Part shown: in pieces, positions 42,237-51,363 of the stretch
Layout: every line of letters starts with the position of its first letter
Numbering within the stretch: the stretch's first letter is position 1
Made by a program: the position numbers and the translations under genes
Origin: Ectopseudomonas chengduensis
Lineage (GTDB): Bacteria; Pseudomonadota; Gammaproteobacteria; Pseudomonadales; Pseudomonadaceae
Length of the DNA stretch: 64,000 nt
Direction: 5' to 3'
Assembly (NCBI RefSeq): GCF_015712065.1
Contig: NZ_JACFYZ010000011.1
Coordinates: 1 to 64,000, forward strand
The notes under the pieces: model-generated
Database searches by the model: none
Seen by the model: the letters and a program-made list of their open reading frames with translations, nothing else
Told to the model about the DNA's origin: nothing

Positions 42237-44894
42237 TTAGGCCAGGCTCTTGCTCACCACTTCATAGACATCGCTGGACAGCTCACCGGAGGCGAGGATG
42301 CGCTCCAGCTCGGCCTTCATCAGTGCCTGACGCGCCGAGCCGTACTTGCGCCAGCGGGTCAGCGGCGCCAGCAGGCGCGAAGCGATCTGCGGGTTGAGGA
42401 CGTTGAGAGTGATCACCTGGTCGGCGAGAAAGCGGTAGCCCGCCCCGTCGGCGCGGTGAAAGTTGATCAGGTTCTGGTTGGCGAAGGCACCGATCAGCGC
42501 ACGCACCTTGTTCGGGTTCTTCAGAGTGAAGGCTTCGTGCTGCATCAGTGCATGCACACGCTCCAGGCCTCCCGGCAGTGGGCAACCGGCCTGCACGCTG
42601 AACCACTGATCCATCACCAGCGGATTGTCCTTGAAGAAGTCGGCGAACATGGCCAGGGCCTTGCCCTGCTCTTCCTGGAACGGCGAGTTGACCAGCACGG
42701 CCAGCGCGGCAAGGCGCTCGGTCATGTTGTCGGCGTTGTCGAACTGGTCGACGCAGGCCGCCAACACCTCGGGCTTCTCGCTGAGCATCAGATAGGACAG
42801 CGCGATGTTCTGCAGGCTGCGGCGAGCGAAGTGCGCTGCCTCGGCCACGTAAGGCGTGGCCTTGGAGACTTCACGGTTGGCCTGGTAGCGCGCCCACAGT
42901 GGAGCGAACAGCGCGTCGGCCAGCGCCTTGCGAGCGAACTCGCGCGCGGCGTGGATGGCCTCGACATCCGCCACCTCACTGATCTCGGTGAGATAGGCCT
43001 CGCCCGGCAGCGAGAGCATCTCGGCGACCATGGCCTGATCCAGCGACTCGTCTTCAAGCAGGGTGCGCAGCGCGGCGACCAGGCGCTGATCCAGCAGCAG
43101 AGCTTCACCACGCTGGTGCTGGCCGATCAGCTCCTGCAGCACCTGCACGGACAACTGCTGACCGGCCTCCCAGCGGTTGAAGCCATCACTGTCGTGCTGC
43201 ATGAGGAACATCAGTTGGTCGCGGCTGTAGGGGAAGTGCAGCTTGACCGGCGCACTGAAGCCGCGCAGCAAGGAGGGCAGCGGCTTCTCGGCGACGCCTT
43301 CGAAGGTGAAGGTCTGCTCGGCTTCAGTCACCGACAAAACGCGACTGGTGCCCTGCGTCGCGCTTTCGCCCTGCAGGCGCAGCGGCAGCTCAACGCCTTG
43401 GGCATCGAGCAGGCCGAGCGCCACGGGAATCACGAACGGCAGCTTTTCGCTCTGCCCCGGCGTCGCCGGGCAGCTCTGGCGGAAGGTCAGGCTGTAGGTC
43501 TGCGCCGCCTCGTCATAGGCTTCGCTGACTTCCAGACGCGGCGTGCCGGCCTGGGTGTACCAGCGCTTGAACTGGGTCAGGTCGATGCCACTGGCATCTT
43601 CCATGGCCTTGACGAAATCGTCGCAGGTCACGGCCTGGCCGTCGTGACGTTCGAAGTACAGGTCCGAGCCCTTGCGGAATAGCTCCGGGCCGAGCAGGGT
43701 GTGGATCATGCGCAGCACTTCCGACCCCTTCTCGTAGATGGTCAGGGTGTAGAAGTTGGAGATTTCCATGTACGCGTCCGGGCGCACCGGATGGGCCATG
43801 GGGCCGGCGTCTTCGGCGAACTGGTGGGTGCGCAGGTAGGCCACGTCCTCGATACGCTTGACGGTGCGCGAGTGGGTGTCGGCAGAGAACTCGCTGTCGC
43901 GGAACACGGTGAAGCCTTCCTTGAGCGACAGCTGGAACCAGTCACGGCAGGTCACGCGGTTGCCCGACCAGTTGTGGAAGTACTCGTGCGCCACCACCGC
44001 CTCGACGCGCTGATGGGCGGCGTCGGTGGCGGTCTCGGCCTTGGCCAGCACGCAACTGGAGTTGAAGATGTTGAGGCCCTTGTTCTCCATGGCGCCCATG
44101 TTGAAGTCGTTGACCGCGACGATCATGAAAATGTCCAGGTCGTACTCGCGGCCGTAGACCTCCTCGTCCCACTTCATCGAGCGCTTGAGGCTGTCCATGG
44201 CGTGCTGCACCTTGTCGATGTTCTCCGGCTCGACATAGATGCGCAGCGCCACTTCCCGACTGCTCATGGTGGTGAAGCTGTCTTCCACGCACCAGAGATC
44301 ACCAGCGACCAGGGCGAACAGGTAGGCCGGCTTCTTGAACGGGTCTTCCCAGGTGGCCCAATGACGACCGCCCTCCTCACTGCCGCTGGCAATCGGGTTA
44401 CCGTTGGACAGCAGCACCGGGTAGGCATGCTGTTCGGCGCTGACCGTGGTGGTGAACGTGCTCATCACGTCCGGGCGGTCGAGGTAGAAGGTGATCTTGC
44501 GAAAGCCCTCGGCCTCGCACTGGGTGCAGAACATCGTGCCGGACTTGTACAGGCCTTCCAGCGCGGTGTTGCTCTCCGGGTGGATGCGCACGCTGCTGTC
44601 GACCACGAAACGTTCCTGCGTCGGCTGCAGGGTCAGGTGGCTGTCGGTCAGCGTGTAGTCGCCCTCGCCCAGTTCGCGGTCATCGAGCTTGAGCTCCAGC
44701 AGTTCAAGCTGCTGACCATCCAGCACCAGCTTCGGCAGGCCAGCGCCGGCATCGGGGTTGCGACGCATGACCAGCTGCGCGTGCACCAGGCTGTGATCCT
44801 CGAACAGCTCGAAGGTCAGGTGGGTCTCGTCGATCAGGTAGTCGGGGACCTGATAGTCCTTCAGATAAATGGTCTTGGATTGTTCGGTGCGCAT
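42237..44894 (-). CDS. pepN: Aminopeptidase N (M1 family)
   Basis: An 885-residue cytosolic zinc aminopeptidase that trims N-terminal residues from peptides. Substrate motif GAMEN is at 267-271; zinc ligands are His303 and His307 of HEYFHNW and Glu326 of SLKEGFTV, with Glu304 as catalytic base. The C-terminal helical domain is complete. Length fits E. coli PepN. The ATG follows GAGAGGCCAAGAG. It is last in the leftward run from nadK. Confidence 0.97.
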   Translation of the reverse strand: MRTEQSKTIYLKDYQVPDYLIDETHLTFELFEDHSLVHAQLVMRRNPDAGAGLPKLVLDGQQLELLELKLDDRELGEGDYTLTDSHLTLQPTQERFVVDSSVRIHPESNTALEGLYKSGTMFCTQCEAEGFRKITFYLDRPDVMSTFTTTVSAEQHAYPVLLSNGNPIASGSEEGGRHWATWEDPFKKPAYLFALVAGDLWCVEDSFTTMSSREVALRIYVEPENIDKVQHAMDSLKRSMKWDEEVYGREYDLDIFMIVAVNDFNMGAMENKGLNIFNSSCVLAKAETATDAAHQRVEAVVAHEYFHNWSGNRVTCRDWFQLSLKEGFTVFRDSEFSADTHSRTVKRIEDVAYLRTHQFAEDAGPMAHPVRPDAYMEISNFYTLTIYEKGSEVLRMIHTLLGPELFRKGSDLYFERHDGQAVTCDDFVKAMEDASGIDLTQFKRWYTQAGTPRLEVSEAYDEAAQTYSLTFRQSCPATPGQSEKLPFVIPVALGLLDAQGVELPLRLQGESATQGTSRVLSVTEAEQTFTFEGVAEKPLPSLLRGFSAPVKLHFPYSRDQLMFLMQHDSDGFNRWEAGQQLSVQVLQELIGQHQRGEALLLDQRLVAALRTLLEDESLDQAMVAEMLSLPGEAYLTEISEVADVEAIHAAREFARKALADALFAPLWARYQANREVSKATPYVAEAAHFARRSLQNIALSYLMLSEKPEVLAACVDQFDNADNMTERLAALAVLVNSPFQEEQGKALAMFADFFKDNPLVMDQWFSVQAGCPLPGGLERVHALMQHEAFTLKNPNKVRALIGAFANQNLINFHRADGAGYRFLADQVITLNVLNPQIASRLLAPLTRWRKYGSARQALMKAELERILASGELSSDVYEVVSKSLA

Positions 44895-44945
44895 GGCTCT
44901 TGGCCTCTCGTCTGCGGCGCCCCGGGCGCCGGTGGCAATCGGGTG

Positions 44946-45782
44946 TCAGGCGGCGATCTCGTGGATGGCCAACTGATAGGCGGTGTACTTGCGGATATTG
45001 ATCACGCCGGTGTCGAACATCAGGTACTGGCCCTTGATACCGAGCAGAGTACCTTCGGCCAGGGGCTGCTTGTCCAGATTGAAGCTGGTGATCTTGGCCG
45101 GATAGGCCTCGATGGGGTAACGAATCTCCAGCACTTCGGCAGCGGAAAGCGGCTGGATGGCTTGCAGGCCGAAGCGCTGCTGCAACTCGGTAATGCCCGA
45201 ACCGCAGCTATCGAACAACTGCTCGCGAATCGCCAGCAGATCGACCGGTACGGCGTCGCCCTTGAGCAGTGCGCGCCAGTTGGTCTTGTCCGCCACCTGG
45301 CTGCGCAACAGGTCTTCGACGAAGCCGGACTGCTGCCGGGTGGCCACGCGCAGGATGGGCAGCGCCTGGGTCGCACCCTGGTCGATCCAGCGCGTCGGCA
45401 CCTGGCTGGCGCGGGTAATGCCGACCTTCACGCCACTGGAGTTGGCCAAGTAGACGATGTGATCGGTCATGCAGAATTGCTCGCCCCAGCTCGGCTCGCG
45501 GCAGGTGCCTGCATCGTAATGACACTTCTCCGGGCTCATGATGCAGACGTCGCATTGCGCCAGCTTCTGCATGCAGGGGTAACAGTAGCCCTGGGTGAAG
45601 CTGGTCTTGGTCTTGCGTCCGCAGTGCGTGCAATGGATGGCGCCGAGGTATTCCAGGCGCAGGTGCTTGCCCACCAGCGGGTTGACCGGTACTTCTTCGT
45701 CGCCAAGACGGAAGGCGTATTGCACCGGCGCATCCAGATGCGCCTTCATCTTGCTCAGCGAGCCACGTCCCAACTCACTCAT
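44946..45782 (-). CDS. DUF2797 protein
   Basis: A 278-residue protein of unknown function. It is cysteine-rich in the first half: CTHCGRKTKTSFTQGYCYPC, then CDVCIMSPEKCHYDAGTC, spacing that suggests one or two zinc sites. The second part contains IVYLANSSGVKVGITRASQVPTRW-like sequence, which resembles the GIY-YIG nuclease core (VYL..S..VKVGIT), so a nucleic-acid role is possible. The ATG at 45782 overlaps the DUF1315 stop by one base, so translation is coupled. Confidence 0.85.
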   Translation of the reverse strand: MSELGRGSLSKMKAHLDAPVQYAFRLGDEEVPVNPLVGKHLRLEYLGAIHCTHCGRKTKTSFTQGYCYPCMQKLAQCDVCIMSPEKCHYDAGTCREPSWGEQFCMTDHIVYLANSSGVKVGITRASQVPTRWIDQGATQALPILRVATRQQSGFVEDLLRSQVADKTNWRALLKGDAVPVDLLAIREQLFDSCGSGITELQQRFGLQAIQPLSAAEVLEIRYPIEAYPAKITSFNLDKQPLAEGTLLGIKGQYLMFDTGVINIRKYTAYQLAIHEIAA

Positions 45783-46045
45783 CAGTGCAGGGTATCCGAG
45801 GACTTGAACAGCAGATTGGGTACCGGCTCGGATTTGCTGCTGCACTCCTGCGGGCCCATGTAACCGGTGCGTTCCTCTTCCGGCAGGTTCTGCATTTCCC
45901 AGGCGATCATCGCCTGCAGGCTCAGCTCTTTCTGTTCCTGGGTCAGCTTGCGGCCGTCCGGCCACTTGCCGATTTCCACGGCCAACTTGAGGCTCTCGTA
46001 GATTTCCGGGGTGATGTTTTCAATCGCATCGAGAAAGGACGACAT
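45782..46045 (-). CDS. DUF1315 (YeaC-like) small protein
   Basis: An 87-residue protein starting MSSFLDAIENITPEIYESLK. It shows the DUF1315 pattern: IYESLKLAVEIGKWPDGRKL, then LSLQAMIAWEM, and YMGPQECSSK near the end. Function unknown; cytosolic, no membrane segment. The upstream frame continues through a repeat, so the ATG at 46045 is used. It is coupled to DUF2797 (TGATG). Confidence 0.88.
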   Translation of the reverse strand: MSSFLDAIENITPEIYESLKLAVEIGKWPDGRKLTQEQKELSLQAMIAWEMQNLPEEERTGYMGPQECSSKSEPVPNLLFKSSDTLH

Positions 46046-46065
46046 ACAGCTCTCCAAGTAAATCA

Positions 46066-46118
46066 TAGGGCGGGTGAAACCCGCCAAAACGCCGAGCTGG
46101 CGGGTTGCACCCGCCCTA
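46066..46118. repeat. Inverted repeat, family D (TAGGGCGGGT)
   Basis: TAGGGCGGGTGAAACCCGCC and GGCGGGTTGCACCCGCCCTA. Each half is itself a small hairpin (GGCGGGT..ACCCGCC). It lies inside the nadK-pepN run, between glpG and DUF1315. Confidence 0.8.
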
Positions 46119-46135
46119 CAGGTCAAAAAGTCAAA

Positions 46136-46996
46136 TCAAGCGCTACGTCGGGCCAGCATACCGCCAAGCAGCCCGGTCAGACAGCCGGTGAGCAAGCCGC
46201 CGACATGCGCAGCATTGGCGATGGCGCCGAACTGCAACAACTCGAAGATGCCGGTCATGCAGATCGCCAGCCAGGCCAGCATCATCACCAGCACGCCGGG
46301 CGGCAGTCGATAGGCAGCGTTCGGTGCCAGACGCTGGTAGATCCAGCAATGCCCGAGCAAGCCATAAAGTACGCCGGACAACCCGCCGAACAACGACGGC
46401 CCGGCCCACCAGTATTGGGCGAAGTTCGATGCCAGGCCGAACAACAGGGTCAGCCCGAGCAGGCCGATGGCCCCCTGGCGAAACTCGATGCGCCGCCCCA
46501 GCTCCCAGTACCACAGGCTGTTCATCGCCAGGTGCAACCAACCGAAGTGGATCAGCATCGGCGTGATCAGGCGCCACCATTGGCCGCTGCCCAGGGTGGC
46601 ATCCAGATAGGTCAGATAGATGTGCTCACCGTCGAGGCGAAAATCGACAAAACTCAGCCAGCGAATGGTGGAAAAGTTCTCGCCCGCCAGGGTCACCGCA
46701 AAGACGATGAAGGTGGTCAGCAACATCAACGCCGTGACCGGGCTGCTCCGTAGCTGAGTGGCGAAACTCTCGCGCACAGGGGCGACGCTTGGCGGCAACT
46801 CTCCGGCATCATCGCCCTGCGGATGACGCGCATAAAGCTCGCGCACCTGCTCTGCAAGCTCCTGCCCTGGCACCCACAGCACCTGCTCACCGCCCTCTTC
46901 CGATACCCGGTGCGGCACACGCAAACGCTGCAGCAGAGCGATGAAACCGCTCAAATCGCGATCCAGCGGCAAGCGCAACACAACCACAGCCGTCAT
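46136..46996 (-). CDS. glpG: Rhomboid intramembrane protease
   Basis: A 286-residue inner-membrane serine protease that cleaves substrates within or next to their membrane segments. The N-terminal ~75 residues form the small cytoplasmic domain of GlpG. Six membrane segments follow. The catalytic dyad is Ser207 (GLSGVLYG) and His264 (NAAHVGG); the HLAMNSLWYWELG block after segment 2 is the family signature. Start and stop are coupled: its ATG overlaps the stop of the phosphoesterase gene by 4 bases. Confidence 0.95.
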   Translation of the reverse strand: MTAVVVLRLPLDRDLSGFIALLQRLRVPHRVSEEGGEQVLWVPGQELAEQVRELYARHPQGDDAGELPPSVAPVRESFATQLRSSPVTALMLLTTFIVFAVTLAGENFSTIRWLSFVDFRLDGEHIYLTYLDATLGSGQWWRLITPMLIHFGWLHLAMNSLWYWELGRRIEFRQGAIGLLGLTLLFGLASNFAQYWWAGPSLFGGLSGVLYGLLGHCWIYQRLAPNAAYRLPPGVLVMMLAWLAICMTGIFELLQFGAIANAAHVGGLLTGCLTGLLGGMLARRSA

Positions 46997-47967
46997 CGCG
47001 GCGCCTCCTGAGGGTCGACATCGACCCAGACGAATTTACCCGCGTCCAGACGTGTTTCCTGATCCAGACGATAAGCCACCAGGCGGCCACCGACCACCGC
47101 GCTGTAATCCAGGCAGGCCAGGTTGGGCCTGATCGGCGCCGGCTTGCCACGCCGCCAGTAGTGACCGACGAACAGCAGCGGCTCATGCGCGCCGTACCTG
47201 AGCAGCTCGTCCTTCTGCAGTTCGGTCAACGGCGTCTGCGCCGCCAGCTCGGGCAGGGCATCGGGCTGGAAGACGATATCGCCATAAGTCTTCGGGTCCT
47301 CCTCCCAGAACTTGGTACGGAAATAGGAGCGCGTAAAGCCATCGCCGCTGGTCAGGGTCAGACCATGCGGCAGACGCATGTCGGTCCCGCGCAACAGGCG
47401 ATCGAGCGCCATGTTGGCGAAACTACCGGGCACCGCCGAGGCCTGCAGGAAATGTTCATCGATGCAACCATCGGGGAATTGCGCCTTGAGCGGCGTGATC
47501 AGCTCGGCATCCCAGCAGGCGTGCACCACGCGGAAGCGCCCGGCATCGATGAACAGCGGCATCTCGTAGAACCAGCGCAGGAACTCACGCCACTCCTGCG
47601 GATGATCCTCGAACTGCGCCAGGGTCTCGCGCATCAGGCGCTGGTGGCGCGGGCTGTGTTCGCGCACGTACTGACGGCCACTACCCGGCGGCGCCGGCGT
47701 GCTCCAACCCAAGGCATTGAACTCGTGATTGCCCATGATGCACAGCGCCTGGCCGGCGCGAACCATGTCATGCACCAGATGCAGGGTTTCACGAATGCCC
47801 GGGCCGCGGTCGACCAGGTCACCGAGGAAGATCACCATGCGCGTCGGATGGCACCACACGCCACCCTGGCGGCTGTAACCCAGCCGTTCGAGCAAGCGTT
47901 CGAGGGTTTGCGCACACCCGTGGATATCACCGATCAGGTCATAGCCACGATGGGGGTCGAGGGACAT
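46993..47967 (-). CDS. Metallophosphoesterase (calcineurin-like)
   Basis: A 324-residue cytosolic phosphoesterase. The metal-binding motifs are in order: GDIHG (13-17), GDLVDRG near 48-54, GNHEF near 78-82, and the late GHYWRR histidine. Similar in design to diadenosine tetraphosphatase and serine/threonine phosphatases; the actual substrate is not clear. It begins directly after the nadK stop and overlaps glpG by ATGA. Confidence 0.9.
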   Translation of the reverse strand: MSLDPHRGYDLIGDIHGCAQTLERLLERLGYSRQGGVWCHPTRMVIFLGDLVDRGPGIRETLHLVHDMVRAGQALCIMGNHEFNALGWSTPAPPGSGRQYVREHSPRHQRLMRETLAQFEDHPQEWREFLRWFYEMPLFIDAGRFRVVHACWDAELITPLKAQFPDGCIDEHFLQASAVPGSFANMALDRLLRGTDMRLPHGLTLTSGDGFTRSYFRTKFWEEDPKTYGDIVFQPDALPELAAQTPLTELQKDELLRYGAHEPLLFVGHYWRRGKPAPIRPNLACLDYSAVVGGRLVAYRLDQETRLDAGKFVWVDVDPQEAPR

Positions 47968-48855
47968 TCAGTCCTGCCCTCCCAGGCGGCTGCCCCATCC
48001 AAGCTTGGTGCGGCAGACCTCATAGTAGTTGTGATCCAGCGGGTGGATCAGACGCAGCTTCTGCGCCTTCTTGGCCACGTGCAGGGTGTCGCCCGGGGCA
48101 CAGGTGAAGTGGTTCTGGCCGTCGCAGGACACCTGCGGATAGATGGTCATGTCCGCCGACACCACCACCTTCAGCTCGCTGTTGCCGTCGACCACGATGG
48201 GCCGGCTGGACAGCGTATGCGGGTACATCGGCACCACCACGATGGCATCGAGTTTGGGATGCATGATCGGCCCGCCAGCAGACAGCGCATAGGCGGTAGA
48301 ACCCGTGGGCGTGGCGACGATGAGGCCGTCGGCCTTCTGGCTGCAGACGAACTGACCGTCGATATACAGCTCGAACTCGATCATCCGCGTCGACTTGCCG
48401 GGGTGCAGCACCACGTCGTTGAGCGCGTCGCCCTGGCCGATGGCCTCGCCCTGACGACGCACCTCGGCTTCGAGCAAGAAGCGATTCTCGGTCAGATACT
48501 GGCCTTCGAGCACCTGCGCCACCTTGAGCTCAAGCTCGTCAGGGCGAATATCGGTGAGAAAACCCAGGCTGCCACGGTTGATCCCCAGCACCGGCACCTT
48601 GTGCCGCGCCAGGGCGCGGGCGGCGCCAAGCATGCTGCCGTCGCCGCCGACGACGATCACCAGGTCGCAGACCTCGCCAAGCATCTTGCGTGAGGAGGTT
48701 TGCAGGCCGTGTCCCGGCAGCACGTCGGCGATGGTGTCCTCGAGGATCACATGCAGGTGACGGTCGATCAGAAAGCGCTTGAGTCGCCGCACGGTTTCCA
48801 GCACCCGCGTGCTGCCCAGGCGCCCGATGATGCCGACATTGCGAAATTGCTCCAT
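47968..48855 (-). CDS. nadK: NAD kinase
   Basis: A 295-residue enzyme that phosphorylates NAD to NADP. The nucleotide motif GGDGSMLGAAR holds the catalytic Asp (GGDG), and the second conserved block is TPTGSTAYALSAGGPIMHP, with the NE/D region NDVVLHPGKSTRMIEFELYI between. Full length. It is first gene in the leftward run nadK-phosphoesterase-glpG-DUF1315-DUF2797-pepN. The region upstream holds a 255-bp MITE-like element. Confidence 0.97.
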   Translation of the reverse strand: MEQFRNVGIIGRLGSTRVLETVRRLKRFLIDRHLHVILEDTIADVLPGHGLQTSSRKMLGEVCDLVIVVGGDGSMLGAARALARHKVPVLGINRGSLGFLTDIRPDELELKVAQVLEGQYLTENRFLLEAEVRRQGEAIGQGDALNDVVLHPGKSTRMIEFELYIDGQFVCSQKADGLIVATPTGSTAYALSAGGPIMHPKLDAIVVVPMYPHTLSSRPIVVDGNSELKVVVSADMTIYPQVSCDGQNHFTCAPGDTLHVAKKAQKLRLIHPLDHNYYEVCRTKLGWGSRLGGQD

Positions 48856-48936
48856 GGGACTCCTGCCAGACAGATAAGAAACGAAGAGAGATTATCGGCC
48901 AAAGGCCTGGGCGGCAGCAAACCAGCACTGTTACTC

Positions 48937-49191
48937 GCAGGCCGTTGAAAAACTACCTGCGTTGCCATTGCTACGTTAAAAACAGGCTCACAGCCGAAGG
49001 CTGAACGCGCTTCAGCGCGGCCCCGAAGGGGTGAGCGAAGCGAATCAAATGCTCATTTACAGCTCGTAAACTCCGCTTCTTCGCCTGTTTGATTCGCTGG
49101 CGCTCTCCCTTCGGGCCAGCCTCTGGCTGTTACTCCCGTTGGTCGTTGCGCCTTGCACTGGCTGCCTCGCCTACGTTTTTCAATGGCCTGC
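48937..49191. mobile_element. 255-bp MITE-like element between nadK and DUF1853
   Basis: Terminal inverted repeats GCAGGCCGTTGAAAAAC (48937-48953) and GTTTTTCAATGGCCTGC (49175-49191), 16 of 17 matching. Inside is a second inverted repeat, CGAATCAAA / TTTGATTCG (49041-49096), around the TTTAC...GTAAA core shared with 6328-6384. There is no ORF of its own and no clear target duplication. The right end is 17 bases before the DUF1853 ATG. Confidence 0.65.
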
Positions 49192-49208
49192 TGCGCTATG
49201 CTCGGGTG

Positions 49209-50141
49209 ATGACTGCTCCCGACTCGCTGCACGATCTGCTGCTGGGCTTGCGTACCCCGGCTGTGCGTGACCTGGCCTGGGCGCTGTTCTCGCCACCCAT
49301 GCTGGGTGAGACCACGAAAATCCAGCGTCATCCGCTACAGGCCAGTTGCTGGACGCGGCAACCGCAGCGGCTGGCTGACTGGCTCGTGCAACAGGACAAC
49401 TATGCCGGTGCCCTGCATGCCTGGCTGGCCGCGAAACCGGTGCGCCGCCTTGGCCTCTATTACGAACGCCTGTGGCAGTTCGCCCTGCATGCGGCACCGG
49501 ATGTCGAGGTCGTCGCCGCCAACCTGCCGATCCGCCTGAACGGCCAGACCCTGGGCGAACTGGACCTGCTGCTGCGCGACGCAGAAGGCGAACACCATCT
49601 TGAATTGGCGGTGAAGTTCTATCTCGGCACGGACGGCAGCGACGCCGCTGACTGGCTAGGCCCGGGCAGTCATGATCGGCTCGATCTGAAACTGAGCCAC
49701 CTCGCGCTGCACCAGTTACCCCTGTCTTCGCGCAGCGAGGCACGGGGAGCGCTGAACGACCTGCAACTGGGCGAAACCCGATCCGCCTTCTGGCTCGGCG
49801 GCTACCTGTTCTATCCCTGGCCCGACGACTCCCCCGCGCCTCACGGCGCCGCGTCCGAACACTGCCGTGGGCGCTGGCTGCACCAGCGCGACTGGAATGA
49901 CTTCGCCGCGACGAAGCCAGGCGCGCACTGGCAGCCTCTACCGCGACTGGCCTGGCTGGCGCCGGCTCTGGTGAATGCCGACGGGGTCTGGTCCGATGAA
50001 ATGCTCCAGCAATGGCTGAACACACTGCGCCCGGAGGCTCAGGCGCAACTGCTGGTACGACTGGAGGAGGATCATGCAGGGGATTGGCGGGAGGTGGAGC
50101 GGGTCTTTCTGGTCAATGATAAGTGGCCAAGGCAGTCGTAA
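49209..50141 (+). CDS. DUF1853 protein
   Basis: A 310-residue protein of unknown function. It has the DUF1853 layout: TPAVRDLAWALFSPPM near the N-terminus, LGLYYERLWQFALH, and GELDLLLRDAEGEHHLELAVKF, which resembles the D..E.K core of PD-(D/E)XK nucleases (ELDLLL...HLELAVKFYL). The C-terminal part has LGGYLFYPW. A nuclease-like fold is an inference. The frame upstream runs through the MITE-like element, so I use the ATG at 49209, although its ribosome-binding site is poor. Confidence 0.82.
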   Translation: MTAPDSLHDLLLGLRTPAVRDLAWALFSPPMLGETTKIQRHPLQASCWTRQPQRLADWLVQQDNYAGALHAWLAAKPVRRLGLYYERLWQFALHAAPDVEVVAANLPIRLNGQTLGELDLLLRDAEGEHHLELAVKFYLGTDGSDAADWLGPGSHDRLDLKLSHLALHQLPLSSRSEARGALNDLQLGETRSAFWLGGYLFYPWPDDSPAPHGAASEHCRGRWLHQRDWNDFAATKPGAHWQPLPRLAWLAPALVNADGVWSDEMLQQWLNTLRPEAQAQLLVRLEEDHAGDWREVERVFLVNDKWPRQS

Positions 50142-50197
50142 CCCGGATGCAACCCGTGACGCATGCGCCGGCAATCCCCGGATTTCATGCGGGCTAC
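50138..50197. repeat. REP-like inverted repeat, family B
   Basis: GTAACCCGGATGCAACCC and GGATTTCATGCGGGCTAC. It begins inside the last bases of the DUF1853 gene and lies between convergent genes. Confidence 0.8.
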
Positions 50198-50231
50198 ACA
50201 ATTCAATGAGTGGCGACAGGTTCTGCGCCGC

Positions 50232-51341
50232 TCAACGACTGCGCTCGGTACGCCCACCGGAACGGGCCAGATACCCTGCGCCGCTCTCACAGAGCAGCGC
50301 ATCGCGTTGCACCGCCGGCAGGGCGTCCAGGCCACCGCGCAAGGCGTAAACGCTGTAACCCAGCTGCGAGAGCAGAAAAACCGCGCCGCTGCTGCGTTTG
50401 CCGCTGTCGCAGTAGCACAGGTAGGTGCGTGATCGCTCCAGCAGGCGCGCCTTCAGACGCAACAGCTGCAGCGGCATATGCAGCGCTTGCGGCGCATGCG
50501 CCTTTTCGTACTCTTCCAGCAGGCGTACGTCGAGCCACTGCGCGCCCTGCGTCAGCAACCTGGCGCCCTCGCCCAGCGACACCTCGGCCACCACGGGCGC
50601 CTTGAGCAGGGCAAAGAAATCCTGACGATCCAGACGCAACACACTGCCGGCCTCGACCATGGTCACCGTGGCATTTCGCGGCCGGTCGGCAAGCAGGGCC
50701 TCCTCACCGAAACAGGCGCCAACCTCCAGCTCCGCCAGCACCTGGTGCTCGCTACCAGCGCCTCGAATCACCTCGGCGCGGCCGCTTTCCAGGAAATAGC
50801 AGCAATCGCCAGTGGCACCCTCTTCGATAATCTGGCTGCCAGCCGCCAGCTCGATCTTCTGCAAGCGAGCGAGCATGTTCTGCACGTTGGCCGGCGGTAC
50901 CTTGGCAAATAACGGGTTATCCAGCAGCCGCTCCAGCCACTCGACATCGGCGCCACTCTGCTGCAGCGCCAGCAACAGGTCCTGATGCGCCAGGCGCCAG
51001 GTCAGCAGGCGATCGAGCGTGGCACTGTCGATCATCAGCACGCTGACATCGCTCACGGCGCGGGCGTCATGTAACCGCGGCAGGCCGGGCGACAACGGGT
51101 GGCAGCTGATCTCGCTACCGGCCTGCACCCTCTGCGTTCTGCCCTCGGCATCCTGCAGCTGCAACTCGCCGGCCAGCAGATAGCAGGTCAGGCGCGCCTG
51201 ATCCCCCCGACGAAACAGCAGTTGCCCGGCCAACAGAGGCTGCGGCACCAGCTGGCTACGTAACTCGCGCCACTGCTGCTCGGAAAGCACGTTGAGCGGC
51301 GTCAGGCTGCGCAGTTGTTCGGGGGTAAGGGGTTCGCTCAT
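50232..51341 (-). CDS. Two cNMP-binding domains fused to a rhodanese domain
   Basis: A 369-residue cytosolic protein. Residues ~20-125 are a diverged cyclic-nucleotide-binding fold. Residues ~140-250 are a better one with the phosphate-binding cassette FGEEALLADRPRNATV. Residues ~260-350 are a rhodanese domain, with the loop CYCDSGKRSSGA and the active-site cysteine Cys311. The design suggests sulfur transfer or thiol sensing controlled by a nucleotide. A clear ATG with GGAAATCCTC is present. It is probably cotranscribed with the two genes upstream (22-base and 2-base gaps). Confidence 0.9.
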   Translation of the reverse strand: MSEPLTPEQLRSLTPLNVLSEQQWRELRSQLVPQPLLAGQLLFRRGDQARLTCYLLAGELQLQDAEGRTQRVQAGSEISCHPLSPGLPRLHDARAVSDVSVLMIDSATLDRLLTWRLAHQDLLLALQQSGADVEWLERLLDNPLFAKVPPANVQNMLARLQKIELAAGSQIIEEGATGDCCYFLESGRAEVIRGAGSEHQVLAELEVGACFGEEALLADRPRNATVTMVEAGSVLRLDRQDFFALLKAPVVAEVSLGEGARLLTQGAQWLDVRLLEEYEKAHAPQALHMPLQLLRLKARLLERSRTYLCYCDSGKRSSGAVFLLSQLGYSVYALRGGLDALPAVQRDALLCESGAGYLARSGGRTERSR

Positions 51342-51363
51342 GAGGATTTCCAGGCTCCGCTGG

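Noticed and set aside
43701..45863. A 720-codon frame opposite pepN and DUF2797
   Set aside because: It crosses two real genes on the other strand and shows no domain.
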